Of a DNA stretch of 64,000 nt, positions 38,486-46,417 are shown piece after piece. Position 1 is the first letter of the stretch, and each line of letters opens with the position of its first letter. Under the pieces are notes generated by a model. It saw nothing but the letters and a program-made list of their open reading frames with translations, was not told where the DNA came from and searched no databases. The stretch comes from G963666895 sp963666895 (GTDB lineage: Bacteria; Desulfobacterota; Desulfovibrionia; Desulfovibrionales; Desulfovibrionaceae). Made by a program: the position numbers and the translations under genes. The stretch covers positions 248,001 through 312,000 of the forward strand of contig CAXXNS010000009.1 of the NCBI GenBank assembly GCA_963666895.2. Reading direction: 5' to 3'.

Positions 38486-38935
38486 ATGCAACTTGCCGAC
38501 TACTTGGATAAGGAACTGGTCTTGCCGGATTTGTCCGGCAAGACCAAGTCCGAGGCCCTGCGGGAGCTGGTCGCTCCCCTGCAGGGCCGCAGCGAGGGAA
38601 TTGACCCGGACCAGGCCTACGCCGTGCTCCTGGAGCGCGAGAAACTGGGCACCACGGGCATTGGCGACGGGGTGGCCATCCCCCACGGCAAGCTCGACAG
38701 CCTGGAGCGCATCATCGTGGCCGTGGGCCGCAGCACCGAGGGCATCGACTTCGACGCCCTGGACTTCTCGCCCTGCCATATCTTCTTCCTGGTGCTTGCG
38801 CCGGAGCAGGTGGCGGGCATGCACCTCAAGGTCCTGGCCCACATCTCCAGGCTCATCAAGGATGAGGAGTTCCGAAAACGGTTCCTCACGGCCCAGGGCC
38901 GTGACGGGCTGTGGGACCTGCTCTCCTCGGTCTGA
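38486..38935 (+). CDS. ptsN: Nitrogen-PTS type EIIA protein
   Basis: A 149-residue EIIA-fructose/nitrogen domain protein with phospho-accepting H67 (VAIPHGKL). PtsN usually regulates potassium uptake, nitrogen and envelope functions by its phosphorylation state and does not carry sugar. It begins two bases after hpf and is followed by rapZ, the standard rpoN-cluster order. The EI and HPr proteins that would phosphorylate it are not in the window. Confidence 0.93.
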   Translation: MQLADYLDKELVLPDLSGKTKSEALRELVAPLQGRSEGIDPDQAYAVLLEREKLGTTGIGDGVAIPHGKLDSLERIIVAVGRSTEGIDFDALDFSPCHIFFLVLAPEQVAGMHLKVLAHISRLIKDEEFRKRFLTAQGRDGLWDLLSSV

Positions 38936-38946
38936 TCGGAGGAGCC

Positions 38947-39828
38947 GTGGCCGCCAGCACTCCCTTCTCCATCGTCGTGGTCACCGGCCTGTCCGGGGCC
39001 GGGAAGAGCACGGCCCTGCGCGTGTTCGAGGACCTGGGCTTCTTCTGCGTGGACGGCCTGCCGGCCAGCATGCTGCCCAAGATGGCCACCTTTTTCCAGG
39101 GCCGGGACCACGAACACCGCGGCCTGGTCCTGGGCATGGACCTCAGGCAGCAGGACTTTACCGAGGAGTGGGGCGAGGCGTCACGGGAACTGGAGGAACT
39201 GGGCGTCAAGGCCCAGATCGTGTTCCTGGAGGCCAAGCTGGAGTCCCTGGTCAAGCGCTACGCCCAGACCCGGCGGCCCCATCCCCTGGAAAGCCAGAAC
39301 ATGAGCCTGGACAAGGCGTTGGAGCAGGAGCGGAGCCTGCTGGCGCCCATCCGGAACCAGGCCGAACTGGTCCTGGACACCACGGACTATTCCATCCACG
39401 ACCTGCGCAGGGTCATCCAGGAGAAATGGGCCGTGCTGCGCGACCGCAGCGGCGCGCTGCGCATCCATATCGTGTCCTTTGGCTTCAAGTACGGCCTGCC
39501 CCTGGACGCGGACCTGATCTTTGACCTGCGCTTTCTGCCCAATCCGTACTTCGACCCGGATCTCAAGCCCATGTCCGGCGAGGACAAACCCGTATCCGAC
39601 TACGTGCTCAAGAGCGACGTGGGTCGGGAGTTTGCACCCAAGCTTTTGGAGTTTTTGAAGTTCCTGTTGCCGCTGTACGCCAGGGAGGGCCGCTTTCGGG
39701 TCACGCTGGGCATGGGCTGCACCGGCGGCAGGCACCGTTCCGTGGCCGTTTCCGAGCTGGCCTTTGACGAGTTGACCCGCGCGGGCTATGCAACCACATT
39801 GGAACATCGGCATTGTGAACTGGGCTGA
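38947..39828 (+). CDS. rapZ: RNase adapter protein RapZ
   Basis: A 293-residue P-loop protein (GLSGAGKST from residue 14) with a second nucleotide motif region and the C-terminal GCTGGRHRSV motif of the RapZ family. In enterobacteria RapZ guides RNase E to small RNAs controlling glucosamine-6-phosphate synthase; whether that role applies here is unknown. GTG 38947 is chosen because GGAGGAG lies just upstream. It sits between ptsN and a mannose-type PTS. Confidence 0.93.
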   Translation: MAASTPFSIVVVTGLSGAGKSTALRVFEDLGFFCVDGLPASMLPKMATFFQGRDHEHRGLVLGMDLRQQDFTEEWGEASRELEELGVKAQIVFLEAKLESLVKRYAQTRRPHPLESQNMSLDKALEQERSLLAPIRNQAELVLDTTDYSIHDLRRVIQEKWAVLRDRSGALRIHIVSFGFKYGLPLDADLIFDLRFLPNPYFDPDLKPMSGEDKPVSDYVLKSDVGREFAPKLLEFLKFLLPLYAREGRFRVTLGMGCTGGRHRSVAVSELAFDELTRAGYATTLEHRHCELG

Positions 39829-39837
39829 GGAAGACGC

Positions 39838-40278
39838 ATGACGCAAAAAGGCAAGAAGAAGCAGGGCCCCATCGGGGTGCTGCTGGTCACACACGGCGAG
39901 TTCGGCAAGGACCTTCTGACCTCCGCGGAGATCATCCTCGGACCCCAGGAGAACAAGGACTTCGTCAGCGTGGACGTGACCCGGTCCGTGGACGAGACCG
40001 TGGAGGCCATCCGCGTGGCCGTGGAGAACCTGAACGCCGGGTCGGGTGTGCTCGTGCTCACCGACCTGTTCGGCGGCTCGCCCACCACCCTGTCCCTGTC
40101 CCTGCTCAAGTCCCACCCCCTGGAGGTGGTCACCGGGGTCAACCTGCCCATGCTCATCGCGGGCCTGCAGGCGCGTACCCAGGACCTGTCCGACATGGCC
40201 GCCAAGGTCCGCGACGCCGGGCAGCAGGGTATCAAGGTGGCCGGAGAGATGCTCAAACGCAAGGTTGCGAACGGCTGA
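39838..40278 (+). CDS. PTS mannose-family EIIA component
   Basis: A 146-residue EIIA-Man domain with phospho-accepting H19 (LLVTHGEFG) and the typical VLVLTDLFGGSPTTLSL loop. It would take phosphate from HPr and give it to the next gene product. A lysine-rich N-terminus (MTQKGKKKQG) is unusual. It lies nine bases after rapZ. Confidence 0.92.
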   Translation: MTQKGKKKQGPIGVLLVTHGEFGKDLLTSAEIILGPQENKDFVSVDVTRSVDETVEAIRVAVENLNAGSGVLVLTDLFGGSPTTLSLSLLKSHPLEVVTGVNLPMLIAGLQARTQDLSDMAAKVRDAGQQGIKVAGEMLKRKVANG

Positions 40279-40299
40279 GCCTTGGTATAGTGGTCGACA

Positions 40300-40761
40300 A
40301 TGGTCTGGGTTCGCATCGACAACCGCCTTATCCACGGCCAGGTGGTGGAAACGTGGCTTCCCTACATCGGGGCCGAGGTGATCATCGTGGCCGATGACAA
40401 GCTGGCCCAGGACGACCTCCAGCAGCAGATCATGTCCCTGGCCATCCCGGCCAACACGCGCAGCGCCTTTGTCGAGGTCGGCAACGTCCCCCGCGCCCTC
40501 AAGGCCATGGTCCGCACGGGCAGGGGCGATGCCATCGTGCTGTTCTCCAACTGTCTGGACGCCCACCGGGCCTTTGACGAGGGCTTTTCCTTCGAGATCC
40601 TGAACGTGGGCAACGTGCATTACAGCCCGGGCAAGCGCCAGTTCTCGCCGAGCGTGGCCCTGAACGACGAGGAAGAACGATGTCTGCACGCCCTTGTGGG
40701 GCAGGGCGTGAGCCTGGATTTTCGTTGCGTACCCAATGACCCCGTACAGGTGAGGTTCTGA
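40300..40761 (+). CDS. PTS mannose/sorbose-family EIIB component
   Basis: A 153-residue EIIB protein with the phospho-accepting H12 in RIDNRLIHGQVVETW. It is the usual partner of the EIIA upstream. Its stop overlaps the EIIC start (TGATG), which indicates translational coupling. Confidence 0.92.
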   Translation: MVWVRIDNRLIHGQVVETWLPYIGAEVIIVADDKLAQDDLQQQIMSLAIPANTRSAFVEVGNVPRALKAMVRTGRGDAIVLFSNCLDAHRAFDEGFSFEILNVGNVHYSPGKRQFSPSVALNDEEERCLHALVGQGVSLDFRCVPNDPVQVRF

Positions 40762-41461
40762 TGGCGTTTCCTCTGGCCGATGTCGCCTGGTACGGAATGA
40801 TCGCTTTTTTTTTGCCGTCTTTTCGCTGTCCCGCTACGCCGTAAGCCTTGGGCTCATTGAGCGCCCGCTCTGCGTGGGCCTGTTCTGGGGACTGTTCACG
40901 GGCCAGTGGAACGAGAGCATGTCCATCGCCATCTTCTACGAGCTCTGCTGGCTGGACATCATCCCGGCCGGGACCTTCATCCCGCCCCAGCTGGCCGCGG
41001 CCACCTTCGCCTCCCTGGTGCTGACCACGCAGTTTTGGCTGGTGGGAGCGCCGCAGATCGTGGTCGCCCTGGTGCTGGGCCTGCCCCTGGCCTGGGTGGG
41101 CTACCACATGGAGGAGCGGGTCCGGTCCTTCAACAACCGCAGCTACAACGCGCTTTTGAACTGGGGCCGCCACGAGGACAAGACGGACCTGCCCCTGCTG
41201 CTCGTCATGCGGGCCATGCTGGTGCAGTTGGTCCTGTTCTGGATTTTTTTCTTTATTTCCATCCTGGTTCTGGCCGCGGTCATGGACCTGGTCATGCCCG
41301 TGCTCAGAAGGCCCCTGGCCGAGTTGAACATCACCTGGCCGCATCTGTGGCTGGCCGCCAGCTTCGGCGGGCTCATGGCCCTGCGCCTGAAAAAGGCCTA
41401 CATGGTCCTGGCCGTGGCCGCCATCTTGGCAACGGGCGCTGTGGCCGCAGGGCTCCTTTGA
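40761..41461 (+). CDS. PTS mannose-family EIIC-like membrane component, broken at a T-tract
   Basis: A membrane protein of about 233 residues with some seven hydrophobic segments and EIIC-Man features (GLFWGLFTGQWNESM, AATFASLVLTTQFW). Read from ATG 40761 the frame ends at codon 29. Adding one T to the nine-T run at 40805-40813 joins it to the long downstream frame (AFFFAVFSLSRYAVSLGLIERP). The missing base may be a sequencing error in the homopolymer or a real slippage event. No EIID gene follows, although mannose-type permeases normally need one. Confidence 0.75.
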
Positions 41462-41549
41462 GCTTGGCAGGGAATGGAGTTTGTGATATTCGGAACAACC
41501 TGACCGAGTAGGCTGTCATTTCTAATTGGTAGTATAGGAGGATTTTCTA

Positions 41550-42470
41550 ATGGCTATCATCGTTTGCGGACACAAGAATCCCGACACCGACACCGTCGCC
41601 TCCGCCATCGCGGTGGCTGACCTTTTCTCCAAACGCGGCATGGAAGCCAAGGCCGTGACCAACGGCTCCATCCCGCCCGAGTCCGAGTTCGTCATCGGCA
41701 AGTTCGGCCTTCCCGCTCCCGAGCTGCTCAGTGACGCCACCGGCCAGAAGGTCATCCTGGTGGACCACACCGACATCTCCCAGACCTTGGACAACCTGGA
41801 CAAGGGCGAGGTCGTGGGCGTTGTCGACCACCACAAGCTGGGCGATGTGACCACCCCCAACCCGCTGGAGATGTGGGTCTGGCCCGTGGGCTGTTCCTGC
41901 ACCGTGGTCAAGGCCATGTACGAGTTCTACGGCATCGAGATCCCCAAGAACATCGCCGGGATCATGCTCTGCGCCATTCTGTCCGACACCGTCATGTTCA
42001 AGTCCGTGACCTGCACCGACGCCGACAAGGCGGCTGTTGACGGTCTGGCCAAGATCGCCGGCGTGGCCGACGTCATGGCTCTGGGCATGGAGATGTTCAA
42101 GGTCAAGTCCGCTGTGGACGGCGCCGCTCCCTCCGACTTGGTCTTCCGCGATTACAAGGACTTCAACATGTCCGGCAACAAGGTCGGCATCGGCCAGCTC
42201 GAGGTCGTTGACCTGTCCATGCTGGATGCCCACAAGGCCGCGCTTCAGGCCGAGATCGAGAAGGTCAAGGCTGACGGCCGCCATTCCGTGTTCCTGCTCC
42301 TGACCGACATCATGAAGGAAGGCTCCGAGATGCTGATCTGCTCGGACGATCCCTCCGTGGTCGAGAAGGCTTTCGGCGTCAAGGTCAGCGGCAAGTCCGT
42401 GTGGCTGGACGGCGTCATGAGCCGCAAGAAGCAGGTGGTTCCCAACTTCGAGAAGGCCTTCGCCGGCTAA
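41550..42470 (+). CDS. ppaC: Manganese-dependent inorganic pyrophosphatase
   Basis: A 306-residue family II pyrophosphatase of the DHH group. GHKNPDTDTVASA at the start and VDHHK near residue 97 bind two metal ions, and the C-terminal DHHA2 domain ends with SRKKQVVP. It drives biosynthesis by removing pyrophosphate, which matters in sulfate reducers that activate sulfate with ATP sulfurylase. GGAGGATTTT precedes the ATG. It lies 88 bases after the PTS genes and has its own terminator. Confidence 0.96.
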   Translation: MAIIVCGHKNPDTDTVASAIAVADLFSKRGMEAKAVTNGSIPPESEFVIGKFGLPAPELLSDATGQKVILVDHTDISQTLDNLDKGEVVGVVDHHKLGDVTTPNPLEMWVWPVGCSCTVVKAMYEFYGIEIPKNIAGIMLCAILSDTVMFKSVTCTDADKAAVDGLAKIAGVADVMALGMEMFKVKSAVDGAAPSDLVFRDYKDFNMSGNKVGIGQLEVVDLSMLDAHKAALQAEIEKVKADGRHSVFLLLTDIMKEGSEMLICSDDPSVVEKAFGVKVSGKSVWLDGVMSRKKQVVPNFEKAFAG

Positions 42471-42496
42471 GCTCGAATCTCACCTGACAAAAGAAA

Positions 42497-42527
42497 GGCC
42501 CGGAGGATTTCCTCCGGGCCTTTTTTT
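42497..42527. terminator. Strong bidirectional terminator, ppaC / dapA
   Basis: A ten-base stem (GGCCCGGAGG/CCTCCGGGCC, loop ATTT) is flanked by AAA and seven T residues. It can serve ppaC on the plus strand and, less strongly, dapA on the minus strand. Confidence 0.9.
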
Positions 42528-42545
42528 ATTGCGTGTGGATCGCGG

Positions 42546-43430
42546 CTACTTGAGCAGCCCGGCCGCCTTGAGCACGGCCGCGAGCTTGGGCTCGTTCTCG
42601 GGCTCCAGGGTACAGATGGGCAGCCGGAACTCGGCCTTGGGGATGACGCCCATCATGGCCAGCGAGGTCTTGACCGGGATGGGGTTGGTCTCGATGAACA
42701 TGGCCCGGTTGACCGGGTTCATCTTCACGTGCAGGCTGATGGCCTTTTTCTGGTCGCCGTCCCGGTACGCCTTGCACATGCCGGACATCTCCGCGGGCAT
42801 GATGTTGGAGATGACCGAGATGACGCCCTTGCCGCCCACGGACAAGAGGGGCAGGGCGGTGAAGTCGTCGCCGGACAACAGGTTGAAGTCCAGGCCCAGC
42901 AGCTCCACCACGTCCGTGGCCTGGCGCATGTCGCCGGTGGCCTCCTTGACGCCCACCACCTCGGGCACGGCGTCGGCGATGCGCTTGAGGTTGGGCGGCA
43001 GCAGGTTGAGCCCGGTGCGTCCCGGCACGTTGTAGACGATGAAGGGCAGCGAGGCCTCGGCCGCGATGGCCTTGAAGTGGCCGATCATCCCCTGGGTGGT
43101 CGGTTTGTTGTAGTAGGGGGTGATCTGCAGGGCCGCGTCCGCCCCGGCCTGTTTGACCAGTTTGGTCAGCTCGATGGCCTCTTTGGTGTTGTTGGAACCG
43201 GCGCCGGCGATGACGGGAACCCGGCCTTTGACCTGGTCCACGCACATTTTGACGACCTTGCCCTGCTCGGCGTGGCCCATGGTGGCCGCTTCGCCGGTGG
43301 TGCCGCAGGGGACCAGGCCGTTGATGCCTTGCTCGATCTGCCACTCGATGAGGCCTCGATAGGCCTCCTCGTCCACCTCGCCGTTCTTGAGCGGGGTGAC
43401 GAGAGCAGTAAAGGCGCCGATGAATTCCAT
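42546..43430 (-). CDS. dapA: 4-hydroxy-tetrahydrodipicolinate synthase
   Basis: DapA condenses pyruvate with aspartate semialdehyde on the way to lysine and diaminopimelate for peptidoglycan. It has 294 residues with Schiff-base lysine K162 (VVGVKEATGD), Y133 in YNVPGRTG and T44/T45 in CGTTGEAA. GGAGG lies upstream of the ATG. It precedes a terminator shared with ppaC. Confidence 0.96.
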   Translation of the reverse strand: MEFIGAFTALVTPLKNGEVDEEAYRGLIEWQIEQGINGLVPCGTTGEAATMGHAEQGKVVKMCVDQVKGRVPVIAGAGSNNTKEAIELTKLVKQAGADAALQITPYYNKPTTQGMIGHFKAIAAEASLPFIVYNVPGRTGLNLLPPNLKRIADAVPEVVGVKEATGDMRQATDVVELLGLDFNLLSGDDFTALPLLSVGGKGVISVISNIMPAEMSGMCKAYRDGDQKKAISLHVKMNPVNRAMFIETNPIPVKTSLAMMGVIPKAEFRLPICTLEPENEPKLAAVLKAAGLLK

Positions 43431-43449
43431 TGCAGTTCCTCCCGTTTAT

Positions 43450-44327
43450 TCATCGTCCCGGTGTCCCGGAAAGAATTTCAAGCATTTCTGGGTGCTCGGG
43501 CACGGTGCTGCGCAAGGTGCCGAACTCCGCGCGAAACAGCCTCGCCGTCGTCGCCCCAGGGCCGCCCGGTCCTGTCGGGCCAGGCCAGCAGGTCCACGCG
43601 GTTGACGCTCTTGCCCTTGGCCAGGGCCCGGACCCAGAGCGTGTTGCCGTCGGCCTTGAGGGTTCCCTGGAGCTCCATGCCCATGCCCGCGCCGAGCAGG
43701 ATGTCCGGCCCGGCGTCGGTGGCGTCCAGCCAGGCCTTTTCCGCCCACAATCCCCACGGGGAGATGCCGACCACCAGGTCGTACTCCTCCCGGGCCTCTT
43801 TGATGAGCCGCTCCACCTTCCGGACCATGTCCTTGGGAGCGGACTGGGAATTGTCGGGCAGCACGGGGAACAGGACCAAACCTACGCTGTGTCCCTCTCC
43901 CGTGTCCAGGCTCACGATGCGGGCCTGGTCGAGGACCACCCATCCGGAAGGCGGCGCCACCTCCGCGTCTTCAAGGAACCCGGCTTCGAATTCGGTCAGG
44001 CAACCGAAGTCGTAGCGCATGAAGTCAAATGCCTTGGCCAGGGCCTTGGCCTGCTCCGGATACAGGTCGTCCCCGGCCTTGCGGGCGAACTCGTACGGTC
44101 CGCCGAGCAGCAAGGTGGGGGGAGCGTCGCCGGCGGACCGGACACTGTCAAGATAGGTGGCCCGCCGGGCCAACCCGCCAACGGTCGTGCCCCCTCAAGA
44201 AGGGCACGGCCGGAGAGTGCCGTAGGTGTTTGCCGTAAACAGCAGGGTCAGGACAGGGCCATCGTCGGCGTGGGTCGTGAGCTGAACAGACCAGTAGGAG
44301 TACGCAGACCAGGACCAGACGGCGCAT
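43450..44327 (-). CDS. 5'-nucleotidase/metallophosphatase-like exported protein with in-frame UGA and frame breaks
   Basis: About 291 residues if joined. It starts four bases before the end of the HU gene, with ATG 44327 and a signal peptide (MRRLVLVCVLLLVC). One extra base near 44287 must be skipped, after which the frame reads LTLLFTANTYGTLRPCPS, then UGA (44197-44195), then GGTTVGGLARRATYLDS in the same frame. The motif pattern resembles the N-terminus of UshA-like metallophosphatases, where a cysteine is expected at the UGA position. A further break near 43538 gives the ending FRAEFGTLRSTVPEHPEM with stop at 43450. It could be a selenoprotein, a damaged gene or a sequence error; see findings. 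Confidence 0.5.
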
Positions 44328-44328
44328 G

Positions 44329-44605
44329 TCAGTTGTTGACGTATTCCTTCAGCTCTTTGCCCGGACGGAAGAAGTGGCAGGCGCTTGGGCTGCACCTGGA
44401 CCACTTCGCCCGTTTTGGGATTGCGGCCGGTGTAGCCGTCGTAGCGCTTGATCTTGAAGCTTCCGAAGCCGCGAATCTCGACACGGTCGCCACGAACCAG
44501 GGCTTCCTTGACCGCGTCCACAAAGGCCGAGACGATGCGCGTGGACTCGTCAACGTGAATTTTCTTCTGTTCCGCCAGAGCCTTGATGAGCTCACTCTTG
44601 TTCAT
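44329..44605 (-). CDS. HU/IHF family DNA-binding protein, one extra base
   Basis: A DNA-bending nucleoid protein of 91 residues once one extra base near 44382 is removed (KRLP|FFRPGKELKEYVNN). The IHF/HU arm motif GRNPKTGEVVQV is intact. GGAGGGACCA precedes ATG 44605. It is one of two HU-type genes in the window; this one is closer to IHF in its VEIRGFGSFKIKRYDGYTGRNP segment. The upstream gap to flhG (134 bases) is AT-rich and may hold its promoter. Confidence 0.88.
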
Positions 44606-44739
44606 TGGTCCCTCCGCGGGGTTCAATGTTGCCCGGCCGATTTCAACGCGCGATACCCGGGTTCTTGGAGAAATGGGGTATCTATTCTGTTAAGCTTGCC
44701 GACAAAATACAACTCTTTTCGTCAAGCCCTAATTTGCAT

Positions 44740-45564
44740 TTACTGGGCAGGAAATTGACGTAGCGGTGGCCGTTCCGTCAAGGGCTCCCGGTTTTCCGTG
44801 CGGTAGCGGATGAATTTGTCCGCCAGGGCCAGGGATGTTCCTGGGCCGCCTCGGAATGGGGCGATGAGCTTGAGAAACGGCTTTTGCTTGCGCACGGCCT
44901 CCACCAGCCTGGGGGTCGTGGCGCACGTGGGCCCAGGTTGGTCAGGCCGAAGCCCAGAAAATTCTTGCAGGCCTGGTCGAGCCTCTGGAAGGTCAGCTTG
45001 GCCTCCTTGGCCGAGGAGGCCATGTTCACGCAGACGCAGAAGTCGGTCAGGCCGTACTGCGAATTGAGCACCTTGATCATGGCGTAGGAGTCGGTCAGGG
45101 AGGTGGGCTCCGGCGTGACCACCACCAGCCGAAGCTGGGTCAGGGTGGCGAAGGAGAGCACGGTGCGGCTGGCTGATGCCCGCGCCCAGGTCCAGCAGCA
45201 GGAAGCGGTAGCCTCCCACCAGGTCCATGAGCTTGAGCATCAGGGTTTCGCGCATGTCCAGGCTCATCTCCACCAGTTCGGGCACGCCGCTGGCAGCGGG
45301 CAGCACGTCGAGGCCCTCGGGCTCGATGGGGGTGACCACGTCGCGGGCGTCGGCCCCTTCGGTGAGCAGGTCCTGGAGGTTCTTGTCCGGGGTCAGGCCC
45401 AGGAGCACGTCCAGGTTGGCCAGGCCGAGGTCGCAGTCCATGAGCAGGGAGGAGTGCCCGGCCTGGTGCAGGGCGTAGCCGAGGTTCAGGGCCAGATTGG
45501 TTTTTCCCACCCCGCCTTTGCCGCTCATGATGCAGATGCTGACGGTCCTGTTGGGGTTGCTCAT
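44740..45564 (-). CDS. MinD/FlhG-like P-loop ATPase, several frame breaks
   Basis: About 270 residues when corrected. It begins MSNPNRTVSICIMSGKGGVGKTNLALNLG (deviant Walker A, GKGGVGKT) and has DCDLGLANLDVLLGL, as in FlhG/YlxH and MinD proteins that place flagella or division sites. The family sequence jumps frame near 45172 (GAGIS|RTVLSFATLTQLRLVVVTPEP). It jumps again near 44932 and 44917 (TNLG|HVRHDP|RLVEAVRKQ) and twice more near 44860-44838, before ending LADKFIRYRTE. Indels in otherwise well-conserved text suggest sequence errors. The ATG overlaps the GGDEF stop in ATGA. Confidence 0.75.
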   Translation of the reverse strand: MSNPNRTVSICIMSGKGGVGKTNLALNLGYALHQAGHSSLLMDCDLGLANLDVLLGLTPDKNLQDLLTEGADARDVVTPIEPEGLDVLPAASGVPELVEMSLDMRETLMLKLMDLVGGYRFLLLDLGAGISQPHRALLRHPDPASAGGGHAGAHLPDRLLRHDQGAQFAVRPDRLLRLREHGLLGQGGQADLPEARPGLQEFSGLRPDQPGPTCATTPRLVEAVRKQKPFLKLIAPFRGGPGTSLALADKFIRYRTENREPLTERPPLRQFPAQ

Positions 45565-46409
45565 GTGGATTCCTTGTCGCTTGGTTGTCCTGTGAACAGG
45601 AAGCGTTTTTCATCGGCCTTGACCAGGGTGCGCTTGAGGTCGTGGGCCGGGACGGAGCGCGGGCGCCTTGACGATGCGGTCCTTGCCCGTGGCCTTGGCC
45701 TCGTACAGGGCCTTGTCGGCCTGGGAAATGAATTCCCGACACGGACAGGTTCGGGCGATCCCCGGTATCCGGCCAGCCCCGGCCGAGCAGGTGACCTGGA
45801 AGGTGCTGCCGTCCTCGGCCGTGAACACGGTGGCCCGGATGGCTCAGGAGCCGCTCCAGGAGCCGTGAGGACTTGGCCCGGCCGATGCCCGGGAAGACCA
45901 GGGCGAACTCCTCGCCGCCCATGCGTCCGGCCACGTCGTAGCGCCGGATGTTGGCGGTATAAGATTCCGGCCAGGGCCACCAGGACCTTGTCGCCCGTGG
46001 GATGGCCGTAGGTGTCGTTGACCTTCTTGAAGTCGTCGATGTCCAGCATGGCCAGGCTGAGCGCGGTCTTGTCGCGCCGGGAGCGCTCCATCTCCATGTC
46101 CAGGGCCCGCTCCAGGGCGCGGCGGTTGGGCAGGCCGGTCAGGGCGTCGTGGTCCGCCCGAAAGGCCAACTCCTCCAGGGTTCTCTGCAAACGGGACAAC
46201 TGGGGATAGTCGTTGCGGTCCAGGGGCAGGGTGAGCCAGGTGGCCAGGTCCGGGCTGGCGGCCAGCTTGACGAAGTCCTCGGGAGACATCTCCGGGAAGA
46301 GCCGGAACACGCCGAGCAGGCTGTCCCCTTCCGGGTTGCGGCAGGACAGGCTGGACCGGTTGCAGACCGTCTCCTGGAGGGCGGCCAGTTCCCGGCGCAG
46401 GGCGTCCAT
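45561..46409 (-). CDS. GGDEF domain protein (diguanylate cyclase), several frame breaks
   Basis: About 280 residues when corrected. An N-terminal region of about 80 residues precedes a GGDEF domain: DHDALTGLPNRRALERAL, then LAMLDIDDFKKVNDTYGHPTGD, then GRMGGEEFALVFPG (GGEEF active site) after a break near 45960. Further breaks lie near 45845, around 45740-45775 and near 45660, before the ending LKRTLVKADEKRFLF. Diguanylate cyclases make c-di-GMP, which controls motility and attachment; the neighbour flhG fits that theme. It starts nine bases after the corrected prfB stop. Confidence 0.75.
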   Translation of the reverse strand: MDALRRELAALQETVCNRSSLSCRNPEGDSLLGVFRLFPEMSPEDFVKLAASPDLATWLTLPLDRNDYPQLSRLQRTLEELAFRADHDALTGLPNRRALERALDMEMERSRRDKTALSLAMLDIDDFKKVNDTYGHPTGDKVLVALAGILYRQHPALRRGRTHGRRGVRPGLPGHRPGQVLTAPGAAPEPSGPPCSRPRTAAPSRSPARPGLAGYRGSPEPVRVGNSFPRPTRPCTRPRPRARTASSRRPRSVPAHDLKRTLVKADEKRFLFTGQPSDKEST

Positions 46410-46417
46410 CTGGGCAG

